DNA of 64,000 nt from Nothophaeocryptopus gaeumannii (lineage: Eukaryota; Ascomycota; Dothideomycetes; Mycosphaerellales; Mycosphaerellaceae): contig JASISA010000001.1 in NCBI GenBank assembly GCA_031771865.1, positions 2,604,001-2,668,000 on the forward strand, in the 5' to 3' direction. The notes below the pieces were generated by a model. It was not told the DNA's origin. It was given only the letters and a program-made list of their open reading frames with translations, and did not search any database. Position numbers and translations under genes: made by a program. Below, piece by piece: positions 23,263-32,147 of the stretch. Positions within the stretch are counted from its first letter, which is position 1. Each line of letters opens with the position of its first letter.

Positions 23263-24459
23263 CTATCTCTGCGCACCAGGCGGAGGAAACCCATTCGGTG
23301 GTCCACCCGGTGTTCTGAACGCCGGCGGCAGACCTGGAGGTGGTGCTGCGGGAAACCCAGGAGGCGGCTGTGGCGGACCACCTTGGAAGCCGGACTGCAT
23401 TCCTGGGGCGATCATCGGTCCGCCATAGCCGGCCGTACTGGGTGGTGGACGTTGAGGGAGGCCGGCTGCGAGGGGAGGTGCTTGGAGAGGCGATTGGTTG
23501 TATGATCTGGAGGGTGGGGCTTGAGGGGGTAGAGAGTGCTGAGGTGGCAGAGATGGTGGCATGGAGCCGTTGGGGATTATGCCGGTATTTGTTGGAGGTG
23601 GGAGGTTGGAGAATGGTGCTTGTGCGTGGATGGGTGCTGGAGGGGCGCCGTAGCCTGCTGGTGGACCTCCGTAGCCGCCTGCGTAAGAAGGTGGTGGTTG
23701 GGGAGTTGCCATGGGACGTGGTGGCATGCCGTTTGGTGGTGGGAAGCCGTTCATTGCTGCTGGTGCTGAGGGCGTGTTGGACGGCATGACGAGTGCTGCG
23801 GGGAGGGCTGGGATGGCAACTTCGACACCGTGTTTTCGGGCCTGGGCTGCGAGGGCTCGCTCTGCTGCGTCTCCGTGTCGCTCGCCCTTGCCGTCCTTCT
23901 TGTAGGCGTATTGCACTGTGATCTCCTTATTCATGAGGTATTGACCGTGCATGTGCTCGATGGCTTGATCGGAGGATTCGAAGGTGGCGTAGGACACAAA
24001 GCCATAGCCTTTGCTGAGGTTGTCGTCGTCTCGCGCGACCTTTGGTGCTGCCACCAGAGGTCCGAATCGCGAGAATGTCTCATACAAGACCTTCTCATCC
24101 ACAAAAGTATCCAGATTACCCACGAACAGTTCTGCTCCCACTCCCGCGCCTCCTCCAAGCCCTCCATTTTCTGCGCCTCTCTTATCCGCGCTCGCCTTAT
24201 TGACTCGTATCGGCTTCCCCCATAACCGTATCTGGTTCATGATTTTGCATGCGTAATCTGCGTCATCTTCCGACCCGAATTCGACGAAGCCATATCCTTG
24301 GTGTGATTGTGTGACTCGGTCTTTTGGCAGATGGACGTTGATCACCGGCCCAGCCTGAAGCATCAATTCCCACACGAGCGCGTCGCTGCATCGTTCGTCG
24401 AGGTTGCCGATATACAGGGTGCTGTCCTTGTCTTGCTCCCAATGCCGCGCGCCCGACAT
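23263..24459 (-). CDS. HSH49: splicing factor 3B subunit 4 (Hsh49/SF3b49)
   Basis: This U2 snRNP SF3b subunit contacts pre-mRNA near the branch site through two RRMs. It is a single exon of 398 residues. RRM1 (about 14-92) shows TLYIGNLDE and [19 protein letters not shown]2 (about 108-186) shows ELFVGNLD and [18 protein letters not shown]. The C-terminal half is Pro/Gly-rich low complexity, as in animal SF3B4. Length and order match the family. The start codon at 24459 faces the DUF2015 gene across a 339-bp divergent intergenic region. Confidence 0.95.
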   Translation of the reverse strand: MSGARHWEQDKDSTLYIGNLDERCSDALVWELMLQAGPVINVHLPKDRVTQSHQGYGFVEFGSEDDADYACKIMNQIRLWGKPIRVNKASADKRGAENGGLGGGAGVGAELFVGNLDTFVDEKVLYETFSRFGPLVAAPKVARDDDNLSKGYGFVSYATFESSDQAIEHMHGQYLMNKEITVQYAYKKDGKGERHGDAAERALAAQARKHGVEVAIPALPAALVMPSNTPSAPAAMNGFPPPNGMPPRPMATPQPPPSYAGGYGGPPAGYGAPPAPIHAQAPFSNLPPPTNTGIIPNGSMPPSLPPQHSLPPQAPPSRSYNQSPLQAPPLAAGLPQRPPPSTAGYGGPMIAPGMQSGFQGGPPQPPPGFPAAPPPGLPPAFRTPGGPPNGFPPPGAQR

Positions 24460-24798
24460 GTTGGCGGTGGTTGAGCGGTTGAGGGTGTGTGGTCGTGGAT
24501 GTTCACAGTTATATCTTCATCTGAAAGTTTGAAGTCAACTCTTGTGAAGCTTGAGCTGGCGACGGACTCCGCTCCGCACCAATCGGCTCGGCAGGCAAGG
24601 GTAGTAAGGTGTACGCAACTGACAATGGCGCTTCTTTCAAAGACGCAACTATCATACCATATGTTGTCGTAGCTACAAGAAGGCGCAAAAGCCCTTCACA
24701 ACCTCTTCTTCTTGACTTGTACCAAACCTTCCGTTCTTGAGCACACCCTTACCAACTAAGCGACTTGCAACAATCACCTGAATACCAAACGTCCGATC
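24460..24798. promoter_or_regulatory. divergent promoter region, SF3B4 / DUF2015 gene
   Basis: This 339-bp gap separates two start codons that point away from each other, so both promoters must lie here. No TATA box or other named element stands out. The call rests on gene arrangement alone. Confidence 0.4.
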
Positions 24799-25359
24799 AT
24801 GGCCTACCTCTTCTACACCTTTACTTTCCTCTTCCTAATTCTCGCAACAAGTAAGACGTCACATACCACTCCACGCAATTTCAACTAAGAAATATACAGT
24901 CCTCTACGCAACCCGCAACATCTGGAAACCCCACGCTCCACCAATTCCCTACATAACCGCTCCCGGCACAATCCCCGAACCCCTCTACCGCATTTACGAC
25001 CGCGTCCAAGACTACATCGACCGATTCCGCTACTCGCGTCTGCCCACAGACTTCCACGGCGACGCAGAGGCCGGTCTGCACAGCACGAATTTTAACCTGG
25101 CGGAGAATATTGAGGCGGGGGATAGTAGGCAAGGCTTGGACGAGCATACGAAGAGGAAGATTTATGCGATTATGAAGAGGAGAGGGATTGGTTTCGATGA
25201 GGCGAGGAGGGTCTGGACTGAGGAGAGGTTTCGGGAGGCGGGGATTGGGGCGGATGGTGAGTATATGATGTGTGAGGGGAGGGGTGGGGTGGGTGAGTAT
25301 GTGCGCTGACTTCGAATATAGGCATGCCGCTGGATAAGAAAGCTGTGAGATTCAGCTAA
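24799..25359 (+). CDS. DUF2015 / UPF0357-family small membrane protein
   Basis: This fungal protein of unknown function has 148 residues in three exons. Exon 1 (24799-24850) encodes a hydrophobic N-terminal anchor MAYLFYTFTFLFLILAT. Intron 24851-24899 is 49 nt (GTAAGA..ATACAG). Exon 2 is 24900-25256, with the family signature SRLPTDFHGDAEAGLHSTNF and later KRRGIGFDEARRVW. Intron 25257-25321 is 65 nt (GTGAGT..ATATAG), and exon 3 is 25322-25359 (MPLDKKAVRFS). Exon lengths sum to 447 nt. The signature agrees with what I recall of yeast YCL012C-like UPF0357 proteins. No biochemical role is known to me. Confidence 0.85.
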
Positions 25360-25548
25360 TTTCTTTGCGTTTGGGACTTTTGTTTGGCTGTCAATTTGAG
25401 CGAGCGTTTGAAAGTTCATTTTCGCGAGGCTAACATGAGCATCTCCTATCAATGACTGACACTCAGCTCCGCCCTCGCAAGGCCTCTCTTCAATCTTCCT
25501 TTGCTCTGCGTGAGATCTCATTGCAGGCCATAATAGGCCTCCACGCAA

Positions 25549-26430
25549 CTAACGCTCAAACCAAGGTCCTTTCCCAAACAAGAAGTTCTGGTAACGACCG
25601 ATGACCGACCTTAGCATCAAACCTGCTCCCATGGCATCCGAATACTTCTTTGGACGATACTGGTCCACTTGAGAATTGTACAAGTACGTCAAGCTGCGGC
25701 CCTGCTCAGCAGCCCAGGTCATCTCATCTGCGAACTCACGAGTCGGCTCTCTCCCGGAGAAATCGCCTGATGGTATCTTGACGACGTGTCCAGCAACACA
25801 GCCACCCATCAGTATTGTGGAGGAACATGGTCGATTGGCGTTTGTCGGTACATGACTTGCCTCCGCTTCTTTGGCGATTAGGACTTGTACGGTACGAGCC
25901 CTTCGGCTTGGTGGTGCTTTGAAGAGATATCGAGAGCCGAGAACGCTGTGATCTACTTGAAAACCGGAATGGAAGATGAAGAGGATATCGTTGGTCACGT
26001 TCTGAATAAGGTCGGTTATGTGGTCTTCGGGGTTGACTTTGACCATGTGGGTTTCACATGCATTCTGGCCTTGAGAAGGAGCGCTGATCCACTTCCATGA
26101 GCTGTTGGGCTCCTCGCGCGTGTTCGACATCATATGGCCTCCGTAATACACGATTATACGATCGTTTGGACTGGTGATGCCGGCCTTGAGTCTGACGAAG
26201 GCGTCTTCTAGCACCTGCTGTGCTCTATCATCGCCGTTTAGCGCCGTGGTGGTGTCATATGTTTTATTCATGATGCAGCGGTCGACGTCCCAGTTGAGCA
26301 CAATCAGCTTTGTCCCCAGGTACTGGATCTGGGTCTCGAGATGAGAGTCGCGGAAGGAGATCAGGAGGGCTCTGTATTGGCGCGAGGACATAGCTGTCTT
26401 CAGATTCTTGTGGTCTCTGACGAATGCCAT
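25549..26430 (-). CDS. caspase-fold (C14-like) protein lacking the catalytic cysteine
   Basis: This is a single exon of 293 residues. The order of motifs follows the fungal caspase-like (metacaspase-related) fold. There is an opening beta strand YRALLISFRD, then NDRIIVYYGGHMMSN (about 89-103) where family members have YYGGHG with the catalytic His, then NDILFIFHSGF (about 146-156) where active members have the D-C-C segment with the catalytic Cys. The late STILMGGCVAGHVV matches the strand that usually reads L-A-A-C. Here the His is kept but the expected Cys position reads HSG, so I infer a pseudoenzyme. It is divergent from the HET gene at 26979, with 548 bp between start codons. An alternative start is Met14 (MSSRQYRALL). 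Confidence 0.6.
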   Translation of the reverse strand: MAFVRDHKNLKTAMSSRQYRALLISFRDSHLETQIQYLGTKLIVLNWDVDRCIMNKTYDTTTALNGDDRAQQVLEDAFVRLKAGITSPNDRIIVYYGGHMMSNTREEPNSSWKWISAPSQGQNACETHMVKVNPEDHITDLIQNVTNDILFIFHSGFQVDHSVLGSRYLFKAPPSRRARTVQVLIAKEAEASHVPTNANRPCSSTILMGGCVAGHVVKIPSGDFSGREPTREFADEMTWAAEQGRSLTYLYNSQVDQYRPKKYSDAMGAGLMLRSVIGRYQNFLFGKGPWFER

Positions 26431-26978
26431 TGCAGGCTTTGAAGAAGTGTTTTATTCATTTCCGTGATTGCTTTTGGTTTGCTAACTACAATGGCATAGG
26501 TGGAAAACCAGAGCTTTGTCTTGCATTGTTAGGATACGCTACACACTGCACGAAGCGTCTCTCCGCTACGTCTTCAAGGATCGTGTATTGCAATGAACAA
26601 GCAAGAGGCGTAAAGATGCAAGGACCAGCAGAAGGCCTCGACTGCCAAGTGGCACAAGCCAAGCAGCATGGGTCATGGCAATTATGAAAGGGGCAAGGAT
26701 CGCAAAAACCGAGTACATTCTCAATACATCCTCACGATCGCCTGATTCGGGACTGCCACGTCGCAGAGGCGGCCTCTTCTCCTGTACATGCACGATGCGG
26801 TTACAGAACGATTTGGTTGGCCTGCGCCATCATAGCTGCTGCCCAAGGCTGAGAGTCTTGGTATTATAAGGGCAGTGAGTCCAAGAGAACTTCGACTTCT
26901 CTCGGAGACCTTCTGTAGCAGTCGTCTTGGTCAGTGACTATCCTAAAGCGCGTTTTCGACCCTTGTACGAGGTAAACC
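26431..26978. promoter_or_regulatory. shared divergent promoter region, pseudo-caspase / HET gene
   Basis: This 548-bp gap lies between two divergent start codons. On the HET side the sequence GTATTATAAGGG at 26861-26872 is TATA-like and sits about 110 bp before the HET ATG, a plausible distance with a short leader. I found no clear counterpart on the other side. Shared control of the two genes is inference from arrangement. Confidence 0.4.
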
Positions 26979-27878
26979 ATGGCAATGCGCCTACTGAACG
27001 TCGACAGCTACTCGTTGAAAAAATTCGAGGCCGGAACGCTCTCACCATATGTCATTATCTCGCACAGGTACTTGCAAGATCAAGAGGCTACCTATGGAGA
27101 CTTCTCAAATGGCCTGAGCGAAAGAAGCAAGGAAAATGACGGGGTCGATAAGACACTGTCACTCTGTTACTTTGTGCGGAGCCTACGACCGATCGTCAAT
27201 CTATCCTGGCTCTGGATCGACACTTGCTGCATCGATAGGGGAATGCCCGAGGAAGTCGCGTATTCTTTGACAAACATGTTTGTGTACTACAAGAACTCTA
27301 CCATCTGCTTGGCTCATCTCAGAGACGTGGTTGTCAATGCAGCGCCCAAAGATAATCTGTGGCAAAGCGACTGGTTCAGCAGAGGCTGGACTTTGCAAGA
27401 ACTGCTGGCGCCGACGGCAGTAACATTTCTGAATGCTGGATTCCAAGCCATCGGCATCAAGCGTGGAAAGCTCACTGATCAAGTTTGGGATATCTGGACA
27501 TCATATCTCTCGTTGCCGAATCTCAACAGCCTGCTTTCCACAATCACCCTGATCGCGACTGACATCTTGGAGGATGTTCGCCAAGCTGCGGTCGACTTCA
27601 GATCTGCTCTCAACTGGATGCGACGAAGAATTACCCAACGGCCCGAGGATATGGCTTATTGCTTGCAGGGACTGTTCAATGTGCGGGTGCCGCCTAAATA
27701 CGGAGAAGGATTGAATCAGGCTTGGAACAGATTGGCTAGCGCAGTAAAAGAGAGTACCAATCTCAAGGTGGACATTGGTCCTTGGGCGAGAGAACTTCGC
27801 CAGTATGACACGAAGCATACTCGCGAGTCTAGCACCACTTCTTGTCCGCTCAGCCCGCCTGAGACCGATCTCTCTTGA
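26979..27878 (+). CDS. HET-domain protein, intronless
   Basis: This is a second heterokaryon-incompatibility-type protein of 299 residues in one exon. It opens MAMRLLNVDSY; the second ATG (MRLLNV, 26985) matches the family start better. Motifs are SLSWLWIDTCCIDRG-like (read NLSWLWIDTCCIDRG), QSDWFSRGWTLQELLAP, and MAYCLQGLFNV where family members read AYCLLGIF. The usual SHRW is SHRYLQDQEATYGDF. At this position the other HET gene in the window has an intron, so intron presence differs between the two. The last 29 bp (27850-27878) overlap the end of the Sec15 coding sequence on the opposite strand. It shares an upstream region with the pseudo-caspase gene. Confidence 0.85.
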   Translation: MAMRLLNVDSYSLKKFEAGTLSPYVIISHRYLQDQEATYGDFSNGLSERSKENDGVDKTLSLCYFVRSLRPIVNLSWLWIDTCCIDRGMPEEVAYSLTNMFVYYKNSTICLAHLRDVVVNAAPKDNLWQSDWFSRGWTLQELLAPTAVTFLNAGFQAIGIKRGKLTDQVWDIWTSYLSLPNLNSLLSTITLIATDILEDVRQAAVDFRSALNWMRRRITQRPEDMAYCLQGLFNVRVPPKYGEGLNQAWNRLASAVKESTNLKVDIGPWARELRQYDTKHTRESSTTSCPLSPPETDLS

Positions 27879-30448
27879 AGCGATCACCAAACCCAAAATG
27901 CTGCATACTTGGCTTCGATCTCAATTCCTGCAATCCACCTATGATTGACATCCGCGGTCCCCGCGCCGTAGCCTCGCCCGGATCCGACTGCACTTTCTCG
28001 AGCAGCTCAGCACCCTTGATCTTGTCTACCTTTGCAAAGCGAGCTTGCGACTTCGAGGAATCGAAGAACTCTTCGCCTTTGCCCTCCGCGGCGAGCACCA
28101 TCAATTCTGTTGTTTGGCGAAGAGGAGTAAGACCCTCGAGCAGAGTCGGCGCTTCTGGTAGAGCTTCTACAAACTCGACCAGGTCGTCGATGTCGAGCTT
28201 GTATGCGCCGACTGCTTGTGGCGAGATGCGGCGCACATTCGGGTCGAGTGGTAGCGACAGCAGGGACTCGCTGATGTGGTTGAGTGCTTCCACATAGATG
28301 AGCTCTTTGATGCGCTCTGGTAGCCCAAGCAAGACGGAGGTCATGATGTTCGACAGGTAACGTGAAAGCTCCTGAATGTACGGACTGGCAGAATCTGGCA
28401 CATACGTGCTTGTCCATTCGTATTCTGCAGTCTCGATCAAGTCATCGATCTTGCTGTTGACGAGTTCGAAGATGCGTTCCTCTGCTCGCTGCTTGGCGGA
28501 GTTGAACTGGTTGGTGGCGTTCAGTTTTATGGGGCCAGCAGCGCTACTGCTTGATCGGGCTTCTACCAGAAGACCTTCGAGGTCCTTACAGGCCTGTTCG
28601 AAATGATCCAGGTTGGTCAGGATCTGGACGATCTGACCTGGATACTGCGACGACAGTCGTTCTACCAGACTACGGCAGACTTTGTCAGCCAGCAGCTCGT
28701 CCAGGCTTTCCTTCAGGGTCTTGTCGATGACTGTAGTATGTCTGAAGTGATCATCGGAGAAGAGGTAGATCTGGTTTAGAAAGTTCCGGATGTCTATGCA
28801 GACAAGAGGGTACATCTGGCTGAATGGCAAGACGCAAGGATACGTGATCTCCTCGGCGTTCTCGTGTCCAGCCGGTGGTGTGTACCATGAGACAGATATC
28901 ACTTTCGTGTACTCATCGGCGTTGTTGATCGGCATCGGCATGTAGTCGTCTGTGCTCACGATCTCCTGGAAATCGTCACTGAATCGCTTCTTGAGTACCG
29001 AGCTGTACTTCTCGAACAAAGTCAGCAGCAGACCGTCTAGACTTGTGACGGCGTAGCCCCAGCTATCCATTGTTTGAATGAACAGAGCTATCACACCCTT
29101 GATCTTCAACAGCCGGTCATCGTTTTCGATGTTGTGAAGCGCGTTGCTGATGAGCGAGATGCAAGATTGACACATGCTGTCCCACAACTCGTCCACATCG
29201 GCCTGCGCTCGCAAATTCTCCGTCTTCTGCATGGTGGCCTTCTCGACTATAGCGAAGCCGGCGATGCCTTCGAGCAGAGCACTCAGGCTGCTGAGGTCCT
29301 CGTCCAGCAGATTCACGGCCTGAGGGATAAGCAGGTCTTTCTGCCTTCGTCGAGTGGCCGCATAATCTGCACGGAACTTCTCCGTTTCGCCAAGAGCATC
29401 GTGGATGTGAAGGCACTCGAAGAGCGGAGAAAAGTCGACTTGAACCTCCTCGTTGTCGAGCACGTCGAACTCTTCGGCTTCATCGGCCACCAGCTCGACA
29501 GCCGAGTTGAGTTTGAACGAACCCAGATAGCCGTCTTTCCCTCCGCGCTCCTTCTGTCGAGCTCGTCGCATCTCTGTATGATAGAACGCAACCTCTCCTA
29601 GAAATTGAGACGTTTCGCGAATGCGATAGAGCCAGGTGTGCAAATCCTGAGTGACAGCATCTGCAATCAAGCGTTGAGTGGCTGGCACAGACCGCTCAAT
29701 CATCTCTGCAATCTTGTATCTCGTCACCTCACGGAGATGGACATTTTGTAATTCGTCAAGCGCACGCAGCGCTGCGTAGTGGTTCTTCTTGCCGAGCAGG
29801 TCGTGCACTTGGTTGGCGAGACGAAGCACTTCGAGACAATCCTTCAGGGCTTGTGTCGCATCGTCGATGTTTTGTCGGACTCCTCGTGATTCCACCAGGT
29901 CCTTTTTTTGCTCTGCAAGCTTCTCCGTGCTAGCTTGAATACTGCGGCTGAGCTCCATGATCTCTGAAGTCAGATTCACGGTCTCCTCTCTCACGGACTG
30001 CAGCTGATTGACGCTGGTGATGAACTCTTGGTGGTTAGAGTTGCATATCGACTCGATTTGCGCCTCCCGATCCGCAGAGACATGGGTCAAGGCGTGTATC
30101 AATGGGGTGACCTGTGTTTGTGTTTCTGCATTCTTCAAGAGCGGAATCAGTTGATCGAGGTAGTCTGTTTTTGATGAAGACAGGATGATCTGGATGACAC
30201 TGTTAGCGATTTCTCAGGCGCAACAACGCATCTTGCACATGCAGCTTCGGCTTGTTTTATCCACTTCCGCTTCTGAAGCGGTCTTGCCCCGCCGAGTCTA
30301 TGCGCGCGCTTGTTGTGGATGGTTGATATGGTCTTCAGGACAGTCTGTGCTTGATGCAGGGTCCGACATTCAAAGGAGAACTGTTTCATACCTGTTGCAC
30401 CGCTCCGGTGAGATCATCATACTGATCACCTGCGATCAGCCCCGGCAT
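27850..30448 (-). CDS. SEC15: exocyst complex subunit Sec15
   Basis: This is a subunit of the exocyst, which tethers secretory vesicles at sites of polarised growth and links to Rab GTPase Sec4. Exon 1 (30448-30392) encodes MPGLIAGDQYDDLTGAVQQ. A 202-nt intron (30391-30190, GTATGA..TCCAG) precedes exon 2 (30189-27850), starting IILSSSKTDYLDQLIP. Total length is 798 residues. The N-terminal block DREAQIESICNSNHQEF and the C-terminal half with LVERLSSQYPGQIVQIL and PYIQELSRYLSNIM match Sec15. The intron is the longest I assigned among the housekeeping genes. The stop codon lies inside the convergent HET gene's coding end. Confidence 0.93.
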
Positions 30449-32147
30449 AGCGGCGATTCGTACTTGCCGGCCGCAGACGTCCCAACCTCACTTGCCACGT
30501 CTGCGCAAGTGGTCACTTCCTATGTCAATCTTCACCCAGCAGCAACTTCCGCTGCAATTCCTTCCGTCTGATCCAGTATGCGGTACCCAAGCTTACAATA
30601 CCAAAGCCACGGCGACTGGACCGGCCAAAACAAGCACCCCGTCCAAGATCTACGATTGCCGGATGTTGCGCAGAATGACCTCCAACCCAAGTCCTGCGAA
30701 GATGCCACGAAGGTCAAGAAGTGTCCGCGAAGACCTTTTGCCTTTCACACGCGCGATGATATCAGATGCGCGAGTTCGGCCAAGGCAGCCAGCGAAGACC
30801 AGGCAGCAGAATTCGACAATCGAACAGGTCCTCGAAAGTCTGGATCAGAGCACGCTGGAGGTAGTCCCGCTCAGAGTCGTTCGCCTTGCAACCAGATTGA
30901 TTCTACATAAGATCCTGTCAGCATTGGCATATTGGCCGAAGAGGAATACCACAAAGGTCTAACGCAACGCGTGGAACCACATACGTGTTTATCCGATTTG
31001 ATCCGGCTGGCACGCTTTAAGAGCCTATGTACTCCGCTGAGGGGCAGATGCCGCTGGCGATACCGGCAAATATGAGAAAGACTGGTGCAAGCGGAAGTCT
31101 AACATGGATACGTACAGTGTGAAGCTGGAGGCAGAAGGTGAGGTTCAGACCTCCCGACGCATCCTGGCTCGATCTGGACGGATCCTGCCGTGTCCCGGAG
31201 CATGCCTGAGGCTGAGATATCGCGCCACACAGGCCCAGCTCCGATGGCGAAACCTTAATTTTAGCGCCCGTCGCTAGCGGCTCCAGCAACCAGGGTCCAA
31301 TATCAAAAAGTCTGGCAGTCGCTACAGGAGCTGTATCGTGGTCAGCGATACCAGAAGGTCTCCGCACGGAGTGACTAAGCTGAGATGAAAAGTGTACTCC
31401 ATTTAAGAAGAAACGGACGCGCGATGAGGAAGAGGCTCCCAATTTCCTCACGGTCATTGAGGGTTGAGACTTGAAAATCGTTCGAGAGCAAGGGTGGTTG
31501 CTGTGGTGCTGTAGTCACCTTCACGGAAGCTTGTCGCCTGCACTTCCTTCAAGAAAAATGCCCGCTTTGAGCACCACCAAAAGCATCATGATAGAAGAGC
31601 AGCAGAGGCGATGATGCCCTCCCTCCCCACAAGTATCCTTCTCACTGGAGGAGGTCATGCACATGCAAGAAGGTGCCCGAAGTGTCGGGGCCTTCTCTGA
31701 CTGATCGTGCCTTCCTCAATGGATGAGCCCTCGCTCACATGCCAACCAAAGTGGGTCAGAGCAAGTAATGGCAAGAGCAGTTCGTGAGACGCTAGCACCA
31801 TTACAGAGCTCGGTGAGTCCAAGCTCTCTTCTTCGCCCACTTTCGCTCCCTTCTGAAATTCGCTCCCTCCTCCTCCTCCTCCATCCAGCTCACTGTGCAC
31901 GCAGAGAACTCAACGTCGCATTCTTTTCGCTACTCTCGCAGCACTTCATTGGCATTGCAGAGCGCATCCATCCGTTCATTCCTCCGTTCAAGGCCCATTG
32001 GACCACCAGGACCGGCAGCTCTTTTGGTGCTGTCGCTTGCATTAAGATACTCAGCAACGAGCGCACCAAAAGCTCAGTTGGCCTCGAATCCACCGCTCGC
32101 AAGCACACCACTCCGCCATCAGAACACTACAAAGCAGACCAGTCGCC
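30449..32147. other. intergenic, long upstream region of the Mei2-like gene
   Basis: This 1.7-kb divergent region lies between Sec15 and the Mei2-like gene. No coding frame is convincing. A pyrimidine-rich tract (about 31825-31890, TCTTCTTCGCC..CTCCTCCTCC) ends in CATCCAG and follows a GTGAGT at about 31812, so a 5' leader intron is possible. A long leader would fit a regulated developmental gene, but this is inference. Confidence 0.4.

Noticed and set aside
23340..23789. 149-codon plus-strand frame
   Set aside because: Shadow of the Pro/Gly-rich C-terminal half of SF3B4. Its Trp/Arg/Val-rich product is typical of the antisense of GC-rich repeats.
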